DNA from: an uncultured Lachnospiraceae bacterium
Lineage (GTDB): Bacteria; Bacillota; Clostridia; Lachnospirales; Lachnospiraceae
DNA length: 53,440 nt
Direction: 5' to 3'
Assembly: GCA_910578795.1 (NCBI GenBank)
Contig: CAJTSD010000022.1
Span: 3,506-56,945 of the forward strand
The notes beneath the pieces are model-generated. The model was not told where the DNA came from. It was given only the letters and a program-made list of their open reading frames with translations, and did not search any database. Both the position numbers and the translations under genes were made by a program. Below, piece by piece: positions 43,942 to 53,367 of the stretch. How positions within the stretch are numbered: position 1 is the first letter of the stretch; every line of letters begins with the position of its first letter.

Positions 43942-44931
43942 CTATTTTGCTTTGTCATGACAATCCCCGTCATGTGAAAGCACATCCCAAAAATAATACC
44001 GCGGTCTGCGCTTTGTTTCCATATAGTTTCTTCCCACATACTCTCCGATAATTCCGAGCGACAGCAAAATCGCTCCCCCAAGTACCCAAATGGACATTAA
44101 AATGGATGACCAGCCATCTGTCGTATATCCGAAATAATGTTCATACACAATATGAATCACCATGCCAACCCCCACAAGAAGCGCTACAATTCCCATGCCG
44201 AACACCAGCCTGATGGGCTTGATGCTAAACGACGTAATGCCATCCGCCGCAAGCGTCAGCATCTTTGAGAGCGAATACTTTGATTCTCCCTGCATCCGCG
44301 CGAACACATCAAAATGCACCACGGAAGAGGACAAGCCAATATCAGGTATGATTCCCCTTAAAAACAGATTCACTTCGCCATACTCAGCAAGCGCATTTAA
44401 CGCCTTTGCGCTCATAAGACGGTAGTCCGCGGAATTTTCATAAATTTTTGCCCCGATAAAACGCATTATTTTGTAAAACATGGTTGCCGAAAGCTTTTTA
44501 AAAAAACGATCCGTATTTCTCGAATTCCGGACACCGAAAACCACCTCGCTGCCCTTCTCGTACTCCTCAATAAAACGTGTAATGGCATTGATATCCTGCT
44601 GCAGATCGGCATCAATCGTAATTGTGTAATCACAGTAATCCTTTGCGTACATCATTCCTGCAAGAATCGCGTTCTGATGTCCCCTGTTGTGTGCAAACCG
44701 AAGTCCTGTTATCTCCCCGTGTGCATGATAGAGCTGTGTAATCAGCTCCCACGTCCTGTCTTTTGAACCGTCATCCACAAAGACAATCCGGCTCTTTTCG
44801 GATACAATCCCGCTGTTTCTCAGTTCCTCAAGTTTTTCCAAAAGCGTCTTTGCCGACGGCAAAAGCGCTTCCTCCTCATTGTAACAGGGCACCACAATGT
44901 AAAGGATCCCTTTTTTTCTGTTTTCTTCCAT
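43942..44931 (-). CDS. GtrB/DPM1-type polyprenyl-phosphate glycosyltransferase
   Basis: This 329-residue GT2 enzyme has LYIVVPCYNEEEALLPSAKTL near the start, VFVDDGSKDRTWELI (about 48-62), ITIDADLQQDINA with the metal-binding DXD, and DYRLMSAKALNAL, followed by two C-terminal helices (about 232-300, for example LVFGMGIVALLVGVGMVIHI and SILMSIWVLGGAILLSLGIIGEYVGRNY). This is the layout of GtrB, ArnC and GacI, which make polyprenyl-phosphate sugars for transfer outside the cell. The candidate flippases are the SMR pair and the GtrA-like protein. A promoter candidate lies just upstream. Confidence 0.93.
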   Translation of the reverse strand: MEENRKKGILYIVVPCYNEEEALLPSAKTLLEKLEELRNSGIVSEKSRIVFVDDGSKDRTWELITQLYHAHGEITGLRFAHNRGHQNAILAGMMYAKDYCDYTITIDADLQQDINAITRFIEEYEKGSEVVFGVRNSRNTDRFFKKLSATMFYKIMRFIGAKIYENSADYRLMSAKALNALAEYGEVNLFLRGIIPDIGLSSSVVHFDVFARMQGESKYSLSKMLTLAADGITSFSIKPIRLVFGMGIVALLVGVGMVIHIVYEHYFGYTTDGWSSILMSIWVLGGAILLSLGIIGEYVGRNYMETKRRPRYYFWDVLSHDGDCHDKAK

Positions 44932-44978
44932 TGTACCACCCTTTCCGTTTGTCAGTTCCAGCTTTCGTGTCTACTCCT

Positions 44979-45008
44979 ATCATAATACAATCCCGCCCCA
45001 AATGACAA
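44979..45008 (-). promoter_or_regulatory. Possible sigma-A promoter before the GtrB-type gene
   Basis: On the minus strand TTGTCA (45003-45008) and TATGAT (44979-44984) have an 18-bp spacer, in the 80-bp gap between the GtrII-like gene and the GtrB-type gene. It could add transcription inside the long unit. Confidence 0.5.
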
Positions 45009-45011
45009 CAG

Positions 45012-46586
45012 CTAGTCACACATTTTCACGACCCACACGCCGTTAATCTTTTGTACACTGCCCTGCGACGGATAAACATTCATTTTCCTGTATGCATCCG
45101 TTTCCATAAGCGCCTTCTTCTCTCCATCACTTAAGCCTGCCGTTTCATATCCAACAAAAATTTTAATAAAATTGTCGCGGACGCCTGATGTAATCAAGCC
45201 ATTTTCCAGCGCCACACCGTCAAGCGAACGCAAATCCTCTGAGTCAAGCACATCAATCTCAACGCTGCTTGGATTGTCCTTATAATAAAAGTCCCCAAGA
45301 ATCGTCAGCTCGTCGCCTGCCTCAAACCCCTGCGTCGCTTCCGCAAATCCTATGACACGGTTGAAATAGGAAGCAACCCTCTGCGACGCGAGATCCGTAC
45401 GCAAATACGCCTTGTTCGTCAAAAGAAAATCCGTGTAGCTGCTTAACAAAACCATTCCAATTGTCAGCGCCGCCAAGGCATAACAGGCGCCTTTCTTTGC
45501 TTTATCCATCAGAAGCGCGCTTCCCCACTCCTTAAGGCAATACTCCAAAAGTGCAAGCACAAGCACATAAATCAGCGCATATGCATAGAGCATCAGCATG
45601 GAATAATCCACCTCCGGAGCCATAAAATAGATAAACGCTGCCGCAAGCGGCACAAAACCACAGACCACAACCAATAGGATAAAATTTAAGATATTCTGAT
45701 ATAACTTTTTTTTAATAACAATCGTTATGAATAATATCACTGCCAGCACACAGATTCCGATATTTGCCGCCTGTTTTGTTCCGGTCATAAATGCGAACGG
45801 TTTCCACAGGAAAAATTCGAGAAACCGCTTATAACAGCGTGCAATCAACACTGGCGCCTGTGTCAGCTCAATCTGCCCCATATTTCCCACACCGCCGTAT
45901 GTTTCATTATCAAGGTTCGGGTAAATCACATGGGACAGCCACATGTAAAGCGCCACACTCACGCCGAGCACGATAACACAAAAAATCCCTTCTTTCAAAA
46001 CAGTTTTAAACTCTTTTTCCTGATTGATTACGTCATTGATCATTCCCATCAGCATCAGTGTAATCGCAAAACTGATATAGCTTTGATACGTGCCAAGCAC
46101 ACAGACCAACAGGACACCGCACGGAATCATGCCATACCGGTACCTACGCATCAGATACACTGCCAAGCTAACCATGAAGATGCCCATGCCTGACGTATGT
46201 GCCATAAACATAAAGGTCATCGTGCTTGCCATGCTTGGAAACGTCATCAGCACAACCGGAACAAGAACTGCCCCCGTCGTGCTCTGAATCCCTGTAATTT
46301 CAAGAATCAGGCATGCCGACACTGCAATCAGGAGAATAAACAATACACCATGCACTGCCGGAATACTGTGTATCCCGCCAAGCGGATGAATATATTTCAA
46401 AAACCACCGTCCAAGATAATCACCGCTGCCGTATGCACTCATATTGTTTGCATCGTCCCAGTTCACAAGCTTATGCGTAAGCATATAAAAGTGCGTAATC
46501 CAGCCCGCTGCCAACCCTGCCAGCAGGCAGATTCTGATATGCCTTGGTATCTTTTTATTCAACACCGCCAATAAATCAAACTTCAT
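45012..46586 (-). CDS. GtrII-like membrane glucosyltransferase family protein
   Basis: The ATG at 46586 has GAGG at reasonable spacing; a longer frame upstream is not needed. The 524-residue protein has about ten helices in its first 400 residues (for example ICLLAGLAAGWITHFYML and LFILLIAVSACLILEI). NWDDANNMSAYGSGDYLGRWF in the first external loop carries the acidic pair expected of GT-C enzymes, as in GtrII-type O-antigen glucosyltransferases. A soluble extracellular domain ends the protein. It overlaps the upstream GT4 gene by 11 bp. It probably transfers a sugar from polyprenyl phosphate to the polymer outside the membrane; the sugar is not predictable. Confidence 0.85.
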   Translation of the reverse strand: MKFDLLAVLNKKIPRHIRICLLAGLAAGWITHFYMLTHKLVNWDDANNMSAYGSGDYLGRWFLKYIHPLGGIHSIPAVHGVLFILLIAVSACLILEITGIQSTTGAVLVPVVLMTFPSMASTMTFMFMAHTSGMGIFMVSLAVYLMRRYRYGMIPCGVLLVCVLGTYQSYISFAITLMLMGMINDVINQEKEFKTVLKEGIFCVIVLGVSVALYMWLSHVIYPNLDNETYGGVGNMGQIELTQAPVLIARCYKRFLEFFLWKPFAFMTGTKQAANIGICVLAVILFITIVIKKKLYQNILNFILLVVVCGFVPLAAAFIYFMAPEVDYSMLMLYAYALIYVLVLALLEYCLKEWGSALLMDKAKKGACYALAALTIGMVLLSSYTDFLLTNKAYLRTDLASQRVASYFNRVIGFAEATQGFEAGDELTILGDFYYKDNPSSVEIDVLDSEDLRSLDGVALENGLITSGVRDNFIKIFVGYETAGLSDGEKKALMETDAYRKMNVYPSQGSVQKINGVWVVKMCD

Positions 46587-47667
46587 CAAACAGCACCTCT
46601 CTGTATTTGTCTCCCGTCTTCTTCCAATTAAAACGCTCAGCATTGAAAAGTCCTTTTTCCACAAGCTCCTTGGCACATGCCTCATCCGTCGTAACTTGAA
46701 TCAGCGCCTGTGCCACCGCGTCCGCATCCTGCGGATCCACCAGAAGCGCCGCATCTTTTACGACCTCCGGAAGCGAACTAAGACCGGAGCATACCACCGG
46801 GGTTTCCAGCTGCATCGCCTCAATGGGTGGAAAACCGAACCCCTCCGCAAGCGAAAGAAACAAAAATGCTTTCGCATTGTGTATCATCCGGTGCAAATCC
46901 TCATCCTTTTCCACATATCCAATCCATGTTATGCCTTCTGTCTGTATGCCAATGCCTTCCATACCGATTACCGTAAGCGGCAGCGGGTTTGAAGCAGTCC
47001 TGCGGTAGCAGGCATATGCTTTCACAATCCCCTCTGCGTTCTTGTGGGGAAGCTTTGAAGTCATCGCCACAATATAGCTGCCGTCTTCTTTCCCATAAGC
47101 TTCCCTTTTTATTGGAGTATATCCGTTATAAATCACTGTAATCCGTCCGCCATCCACATGGGAATACTTCATGATGTCACGCCTTGATGCCTCTGATATC
47201 GTAATCACCCGGTCTGCATGCCTCGCGGACGCTTTCAGCCGCCACATAATGTAAAAATTCTCCAGCTGGTTAAAGTATCCCTTATAATGTTCATTATAGT
47301 AAAACGGTATCATATCGTGGATAATCACATACTCCTTTGTCAGATGAAGCATGGAAGCATACCCTCTTGGAAACAGCACCTTATCCGCACCTAATTTTTT
47401 TGCCAGCACTGACACGTCAAAAAGTTCCCACTGAATGCAGGTCAGTTTACTGAGCGGGTTTTTCCTGATTTCGATAAACGTCACCCCCGCAACATCAAAA
47501 TCCTTTTTATTATAGGCATTTCCAAGCACAACAATCTCATTTCGGGCATTCTCACGGGAATCATGGTTTGCCGCAAGCTCCCACACCAAATGGCGTGCAA
47601 GGTTATAGATTCCAATACTCTTTCCTGCTCCCTTTACCTGCTTAAAACAGTCTATTACAAGCTTCAT
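46576..47667 (-). CDS. GT4-family glycosyltransferase
   Basis: This 363-residue GT-B enzyme has the N-terminal Rossmann half with VIHDMIPFYYNEHY and the C-terminal half with VAMTSKLPHKNAEGIVKAY, and the conserved donor-site segment SLAEGFGFPPIEAMQLETPVVCS, including the E-x7-E pair, then LPEVVKDAALLVDP. GT4 members use many nucleotide sugars (mannosyl, glucosyl, rhamnosyl, GlcNAc), so the donor is not assigned. GGAGG precedes ATG 47667. It is cytoplasmic and probably adds a backbone sugar before export. Confidence 0.93.
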   Translation of the reverse strand: MKLVIDCFKQVKGAGKSIGIYNLARHLVWELAANHDSRENARNEIVVLGNAYNKKDFDVAGVTFIEIRKNPLSKLTCIQWELFDVSVLAKKLGADKVLFPRGYASMLHLTKEYVIIHDMIPFYYNEHYKGYFNQLENFYIMWRLKASARHADRVITISEASRRDIMKYSHVDGGRITVIYNGYTPIKREAYGKEDGSYIVAMTSKLPHKNAEGIVKAYACYRRTASNPLPLTVIGMEGIGIQTEGITWIGYVEKDEDLHRMIHNAKAFLFLSLAEGFGFPPIEAMQLETPVVCSGLSSLPEVVKDAALLVDPQDADAVAQALIQVTTDEACAKELVEKGLFNAERFNWKKTGDKYREVLFDEV

Positions 47668-47691
47668 TTACGCCTCCATTTTTTGACCTTT

Positions 47692-49350
47692 TTAGTCAAT
47701 TTCATCAACCGTCCCAATAATATAATTGTCCGCCTCATAAAGATTGAGCCCATACCCCTCAATTCCTTGTGTTTCATCACTCCGGAAAACATAAATACAA
47801 CTGCGATCCGGATTTTCCAGGCTTTTTTTCGTATTCTCGTTCACGTTAATGCCCCTTGCAAAGTAAAAGTTATTCATCGTAAGTCCATTGTCATACGCAT
47901 ACTTTGCCATATGCATTATATCATTGTTGTCAATATTGTGCGACACCCACACGATATGTTCAAAACCGCCATGCGCTAAAAGCCGCGTCCAAACATCGCT
48001 TTCAAGCGGCGTTTCATACGTCCGTTCGCCTGCAAATGCCCTTCTTTGGGACTGCAGCTTCCCACTGATGTCAAAAATCTGCAAAATCACACATACAATA
48101 AGAACCGCCGTGGCAATATGCTTCTTTGTAAACAGCCTGTCATTGCAGACAATCACGCCAATCATAATCAGATAGCACACCGGCCATACAATTCTTCCGG
48201 AAGAGCGGAACATTCCCCAGTAATGCGTAAGCGTACTGCTGTCCGTCAATATCAGCAAAAGCCTGTCACCGAATGTCACCTCAGGCGATGCCGCAAACAG
48301 AATCAACCCCACGGACATCAGCACATACATCACACCATATAAAACGAGTTCCCCGTCTATTTTGCGTTTCCCCGTGCGGATGCCTAAAATTACCGTATGG
48401 ATGCAATAAACAAGTGCAACCGCAAGCAGCACATACACACCAAGTCCCAAATATGCAAATCCTTCATACTGCCCATCATGATACGTCGTAAGCGACGGCA
48501 AAAAACGCGAATATCCCTTCGCATTAAAAAAACCATTTAAATTAAAGCTAAATTCACCCAAATCATTACTTCCTGCCTCCGCTCTCGTGGAAAACCCGCC
48601 AAACAGATAAGTACAGACAAACAGTCCAAGCACAAATGCCACACCCGGCAGAAGATAACTGGTTTTTGCTTTCAGCGTCCCCTTTTTCAGCAGACTGCAA
48701 AGCACAAAACCGCACAGGAATGCACCGCACATCGGCAAAAAGTACATATGGACAGAGCCGATATATGCCCCGACCAGTCCCCAGTATAACGCGGTTTTCC
48801 CGACGTCCGTATAAATTTTTCTGTGGCGCACAAACAGATAAATTGCCGCGAGAATAATCCAATGCCCGCCAAGCGCCGTATGACGGAACATTTTTTCGAT
48901 TACGACAGGCGATAAAATAAAAAGGAAACTGCCTGCAAGCGTCTGTAATCTTCCCACACAAAGCTCGTCCAAAATTTTAGCCGCAAACAGCCCCTGCAGC
49001 ATAAAACACGCAAGACCCCACCATCCAAAGTATTGAAAGGTTTCCGGCAAAACAGGTGACAGAAGCTTGAACAAAAACGCAAAAACGGGAATCGAGTCCG
49101 TAAATATAATCGAACTGTAGTCAGGATACGCTAACCCATATGTCAGCCCAAACGGAAACGTCCACGCTCCTCTGCGGAAAAAGCACCAGCCCAAATAATG
49201 CTGTGTCAAATCCCCGCGTCCCAAAAGCCACGCATCATAGGTCGGATTCAGAACACGTGTTCCGTACACTGCAATAAAGCAGACCGCCCCCAATAACATC
49301 GCGGAAAGATATATCAGCTTCGCCTTATCCTTATGCTCCTCTTGCATCAT
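47692..49350 (-). CDS. Large multi-pass membrane protein, GT-C-like (possibly DUF6311 type)
   Basis: This 552-residue protein has about eleven helices over residues 10-430 and a soluble C-terminal domain (about 440-552). The first extracellular loop reads LLGRGDLTQHYLGWCFFRRG and has an acidic residue where GT-C enzymes have their catalytic Asp. RHTALGGHWIILAAIYLFV in the middle is characteristic. I connect it with DUF6311 from memory; confidence in that name is limited. GGGAGGAAGAGAAC precedes the ATG. It is probably an outside-facing glycosyltransferase that adds side groups to the exported glycan. Confidence 0.78.
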   Translation of the reverse strand: MMQEEHKDKAKLIYLSAMLLGAVCFIAVYGTRVLNPTYDAWLLGRGDLTQHYLGWCFFRRGAWTFPFGLTYGLAYPDYSSIIFTDSIPVFAFLFKLLSPVLPETFQYFGWWGLACFMLQGLFAAKILDELCVGRLQTLAGSFLFILSPVVIEKMFRHTALGGHWIILAAIYLFVRHRKIYTDVGKTALYWGLVGAYIGSVHMYFLPMCGAFLCGFVLCSLLKKGTLKAKTSYLLPGVAFVLGLFVCTYLFGGFSTRAEAGSNDLGEFSFNLNGFFNAKGYSRFLPSLTTYHDGQYEGFAYLGLGVYVLLAVALVYCIHTVILGIRTGKRKIDGELVLYGVMYVLMSVGLILFAASPEVTFGDRLLLILTDSSTLTHYWGMFRSSGRIVWPVCYLIMIGVIVCNDRLFTKKHIATAVLIVCVILQIFDISGKLQSQRRAFAGERTYETPLESDVWTRLLAHGGFEHIVWVSHNIDNNDIMHMAKYAYDNGLTMNNFYFARGINVNENTKKSLENPDRSCIYVFRSDETQGIEGYGLNLYEADNYIIGTVDEID

Positions 49351-49371
49351 GTTCTCTTCCTCCCTGCAGTC

Positions 49372-51492
49372 TTATTCCTCAAAGTCCGCTTTTTTTATTT
49401 TCCAACTGTTGATGTCATTCGCATCCCCATTGATTATGTATTGAATAATATAATTTTTATAAATGGATACATAGGACCGTTCCCGTTTCTCATTGATTGA
49501 AACTTCGTCAAGGCACATTCCGTATTCCGCAGGATTTCCACCCGCAGCCCTTATAATAGTCGGCAAAATCTCCCCTTGTATCACCGGAGCATGGTTCATC
49601 TGCATCTCATCACTCCTTTGGAATGCCTCCTTTACAAGCAGAATCGGCATGGAAGTGGTCTTTGGCTGGCTTTCCCCACTGTTGTACGTCACACCGTTTC
49701 CGTGGTCAGCCGTTATGATAATTGTCGCAGAATCATACAAGCCAAGTGCCTTTAACTGTTCCAAATATTCATATACAATACGCAGACACCCTTGCTCCTG
49801 ATCTTCCCTGTTTACTTCTCTTCCCGATTCATCATACTTCAGATCTGCCGACATATAATATGGCGCATGCGCCCCTCTCATATGATAAAACCGAAACGCA
49901 TTTTCATACGCACTGCTTACGGACAATTTTTCGCTGACAAGATTCTCATAAAACGGAAAATCATTATCAATGTCCCACAATCCTTGCGTTTCCGCCATTT
50001 CCTTGATTTCATCCGTATAATACATATATGCACTTTTCAGCGAAAAAGGCAACGTCTTGTACATGGAACATTTCCACATCGTTGAAATTGTATTACGGAC
50101 ATTGCTCTTTCTTCTCACCTTTTCACTATAATTGAAAATATCCGCATACTCCTTCTCTGCCAAATACCCCCCATGCGTATAAATCCCCAAATCAAAGCCA
50201 TACGCTTTCATATCATGCAAAAAGCTGCTGTTTTCATATGCGATGTCCGGATATCCATCTCCCATTTCCTCATCCCACGCAACACCGGTAAGTAAATATG
50301 GAATCGCCGTGCTTGTATGCGCAAACTGGGATGTTACGTTATCATAACAGCAAAAATCATTTAATGGTTCCACAAACGGCTCATTTTCAGCCTTGAGCTC
50401 CTGAAACCATTGATTATCAAAATTGTCAAGCACAAAAACAATGATGTTCTTCCCGTTTGATACTTCCAGTGAATGGGCATCCGTAAATCCCGCTCTATAA
50501 GGAGAACTGTCAAGATCCGTTGTAATACACAGAAATCCAAGCGTTATTACCTGTATCAGACAAATGTACAGGCAAATCCCGTTATAGAACCTGATTATTT
50601 TTCTTTTCTTTATTCCGGCAAATATGACGGCTGCAATGATAATGAGCCACAAACAGGCATTCACTACGCCTGATGTTCCAGACCATTGCTGCTCATTTCC
50701 ATCCAGCAAATCAAGTTTTCCATTAAAAATAATATACTGCAGGTAACTCATCAGCACAATGCCAAAAAGCAGCAGTTTAAAGAAAACTAACGACCTCACG
50801 GTCAGCATAACCACTGCCAAAGCCGTAACAATAATCCCGATCAGAACCGCACCCAATACCAGCGAAAGGAAAAAACCGTGAAACGGATTATTAAATTCAT
50901 CCACGTTTGACAAATACAACTCGCTTGGCAGAAAGATTCCGTTCATTATAATCCAGCTGCCCACCATCGGCAAAACATCAAACACATTTTTCCGGCACTC
51001 CCTGCCACCCGCAAAAACCATATCCTTTTTATAGATTATGGCAGTCACCAGGGAAGCCAAAATTCCCACTGCATAAAACCACGTAAAGGTTCTGTTTGTG
51101 ATTTTTCCGTTACAAAGTATCAGCAGAAACACACCAAAAAATAGATAGTGATTTAAGAGATTACTATATTTGACGCTCCTTTCTTGCAAAATAAGCCTTA
51201 CAGCCAGCGGAACAATTACCGCTATCGCCGCAAGCGCGACTCCATAGTGAACAAGCGTTTGGAATCCCATATCCCAAAAACTCTCAAGCAGGGTATCTTC
51301 CCCGTTTCCGATAACATATTTCACTGCCGATACAATAAAATAAAAACTATGGAAGAAAAATATGCCGGTCCGCACCCATTGCATGGCAGGAAACGGTCTG
51401 CCTGCCTTTCTTTCCGCCATCAGCCAAATCCCTGTCGAAAAAACTGCAAGCAAAACAAAATATAGCAGAATTACCACCACATTATTTTCCAT
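49372..51492 (-). CDS. Sulfatase-fold membrane phosphotransferase (LTA synthase / GacH-like)
   Basis: In this 706-residue protein, eight to ten helices fill residues 1-330. The extracellular catalytic domain has a metal-site IIVFVLDNFDN (about 345-355), HTSTAIPYLLTG with a Thr where LTA-synthase and EptA-like enzymes have their nucleophile (about 393-404), MRGAHAPYYM, and ITADHGNG (about 597-604). The formylglycine motif (C/S-x-P-x-R) of true sulfatases is absent. Such enzymes transfer glycerol phosphate or phosphoethanolamine from lipids to glycans. Overlap with the upstream gene is 11 bp. A phospholipid-derived decoration of the polymer is a reasonable inference. Confidence 0.87.
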   Translation of the reverse strand: MENNVVVILLYFVLLAVFSTGIWLMAERKAGRPFPAMQWVRTGIFFFHSFYFIVSAVKYVIGNGEDTLLESFWDMGFQTLVHYGVALAAIAVIVPLAVRLILQERSVKYSNLLNHYLFFGVFLLILCNGKITNRTFTWFYAVGILASLVTAIIYKKDMVFAGGRECRKNVFDVLPMVGSWIIMNGIFLPSELYLSNVDEFNNPFHGFFLSLVLGAVLIGIIVTALAVVMLTVRSLVFFKLLLFGIVLMSYLQYIIFNGKLDLLDGNEQQWSGTSGVVNACLWLIIIAAVIFAGIKKRKIIRFYNGICLYICLIQVITLGFLCITTDLDSSPYRAGFTDAHSLEVSNGKNIIVFVLDNFDNQWFQELKAENEPFVEPLNDFCCYDNVTSQFAHTSTAIPYLLTGVAWDEEMGDGYPDIAYENSSFLHDMKAYGFDLGIYTHGGYLAEKEYADIFNYSEKVRRKSNVRNTISTMWKCSMYKTLPFSLKSAYMYYTDEIKEMAETQGLWDIDNDFPFYENLVSEKLSVSSAYENAFRFYHMRGAHAPYYMSADLKYDESGREVNREDQEQGCLRIVYEYLEQLKALGLYDSATIIITADHGNGVTYNSGESQPKTTSMPILLVKEAFQRSDEMQMNHAPVIQGEILPTIIRAAGGNPAEYGMCLDEVSINEKRERSYVSIYKNYIIQYIINGDANDINSWKIKKADFEE

Positions 51493-53332
51493 CGCTTCGT
51501 GCGCCTCCCTTATCCTTGCTCAAAAAAATCCCCAATATCACAGGCACGATGCACATTGTCGGCATGGCATACCGGATACAGGTATTTACCGGCGATATCA
51601 GACATACCAAAATATTAACCACCGCAGGCATCACTGCAACCAGCAGCTTGTACCTTTTTTTTGCAATCAGCGCCATTGCGATAAACAGCACACACCATGT
51701 ATAAAATCCGCAGCGGTATAACAGTCCGAACCCCGGAAGATACTCCGCCTTTCCCATTTGCCGCAAAAGGAAACGCACTGGTTTTAACTGCTCTGTCTGC
51801 CGGTACGCATGCATGCCGCTTGTCAGCATATTGCGTTCTTCCTCATAAAATCCCGTCCCTTCCTTGTACGGTTTTGCCTCAGGATAATAATAACCGTAGG
51901 AACATTCCAAAAAGGTATTGACGTAAGACATGGGATGTCTTAAAAACTGCGCAAACCAAACCTTAAAATAATCTGCCTTAATCCTTGAAAATTCTTTATT
52001 CGTATGATCTGCCGAGTTGTATTCCGAAAGCTTCAGACAGTTTTTCACCCAGTCCGCAAGCTGCGGATTATACACGTTCACCATCTCATCATAGTCAAAT
52101 ATGGTATTTAACAGCACCCGCTCCTCTTCTGTCACATCCTCCGGATAATCCTGCCCGTATTTTGCAGTCTGCTGAAACAGGATACAGTACGTGTCTTCTT
52201 TCGTGTCAAGGCTGATTACGCCAAGCGCAGGATATAAGCCATTGTTCAAGGCGGTATTGATGAGCAGCATCGCGCATCCCCCCGCAATCAGCATTGCCCG
52301 CTTTCCCTTTGCAAAGCATACCGCAAACGGCACGGCAAACAACACCACAAACACACCGTTATTTCTTGTCTGCATCATCAGCACGGCGTAGAGAATCATC
52401 AGAATAAAATTCCGCTTCCTGCCCCAAAACAGCTCACTGTCAATCAGACAGGATGTCAGCTGCAGGGTAAACAGCAGCGTTAATGGATAATACAGTGTAT
52501 CCTTGATCACCGTGCAGTCAAAAATACACCAAACCGTAAATGCCGCATAATAAACAAGGCTTCCCCACCGCACCCTGTATGAAACTCCAAGACGCTTAAA
52601 AAGCACAAACACCTGTGACACCGCAAACGCTGAAAGCAGCGTCTGCATTACCGGAATCGTAAACATTCCAATATTCGGAATCCCCCATTCCTGAGAGTAC
52701 CATGCAATTGCCCCATACAGATAACTGATCAACGGCGGATGATGATCGGTAAACGGCTCTGTGCCAAAAAAACAGCAGATCTGCGCGCCGCCGTCCCAGG
52801 ACATCGAACATGGGTAAAACGCAATCAGATACGGCAGACGGCATAGAATGACCGCAAGCATCACACCGGATACGACATGTTTTTCAAACAGCCACTGTGT
52901 TACCTTTCCTGCGCAATTCCCTGTTTTTATCTGCATATAGGAATCTATTTTATCCATCAAAAATACGACTGTTATATAAAATAGCGGTAAATACCCCAAA
53001 AACAGCAAAACAGCAAACAATCCGTATTTCAAATCAGGTTCCGCTGTCTGCGCCTTTCCGATAATCATAAAAACAGTAAAGAAAACTGCCGTAATCACAC
53101 TGCATATCTTTTTTCTGATATCCACCTGTAAAAAAATATCTTTTTTCACAATCCATTTATGGTAAACCGTCCAAACAACCGCAAGCGCAATCAGCTGCGG
53201 TATTCCATCGCCGTTCAATGCCATTGACAGATTCCCTGTGGATTCCACATCCGCAAAGAGCGCCACGATCGTAAACATGGATGCCATCAGCACCAAAAAC
53301 TCATTAAGCCATATTTTTGCAGTAATCCTCAT
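51482..53332 (-). CDS. Large multi-pass membrane protein, GT-C-like (possibly DUF6020 type)
   Basis: The ATG at 53332 follows GGAG by seven bases; the open frame continues upstream without a good start. The 616-residue protein has about eleven helices. PCSMSWDGGAQICCFFGTEPF followed by TDHHPPLISYLYGAIAW (about 195-235) is the acidic/His external loop typical of GT-C-like proteins. RNNG (MMQTRNNGVFVVLF) and a late CIRYAMPTM complete the pattern I associate with the DUF6020 family; the name is from memory. It is probably a polyprenyl-phosphate-sugar-using glycosyltransferase. The stop overlaps the next gene. Confidence 0.8.
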   Translation of the reverse strand: MRITAKIWLNEFLVLMASMFTIVALFADVESTGNLSMALNGDGIPQLIALAVVWTVYHKWIVKKDIFLQVDIRKKICSVITAVFFTVFMIIGKAQTAEPDLKYGLFAVLLFLGYLPLFYITVVFLMDKIDSYMQIKTGNCAGKVTQWLFEKHVVSGVMLAVILCRLPYLIAFYPCSMSWDGGAQICCFFGTEPFTDHHPPLISYLYGAIAWYSQEWGIPNIGMFTIPVMQTLLSAFAVSQVFVLFKRLGVSYRVRWGSLVYYAAFTVWCIFDCTVIKDTLYYPLTLLFTLQLTSCLIDSELFWGRKRNFILMILYAVLMMQTRNNGVFVVLFAVPFAVCFAKGKRAMLIAGGCAMLLINTALNNGLYPALGVISLDTKEDTYCILFQQTAKYGQDYPEDVTEEERVLLNTIFDYDEMVNVYNPQLADWVKNCLKLSEYNSADHTNKEFSRIKADYFKVWFAQFLRHPMSYVNTFLECSYGYYYPEAKPYKEGTGFYEEERNMLTSGMHAYRQTEQLKPVRFLLRQMGKAEYLPGFGLLYRCGFYTWCVLFIAMALIAKKRYKLLVAVMPAVVNILVCLISPVNTCIRYAMPTMCIVPVILGIFLSKDKGGARSDGK

Positions 53333-53367
53333 AAAAACACTCCATTGTCTTTTATCATAGTATCCTG

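Noticed and set aside
49372..51492. A true sulfatase
   Set aside because: The C/S-x-P-x-R formylglycine motif is absent and a Thr occupies the nucleophile position as in phosphotransferases.
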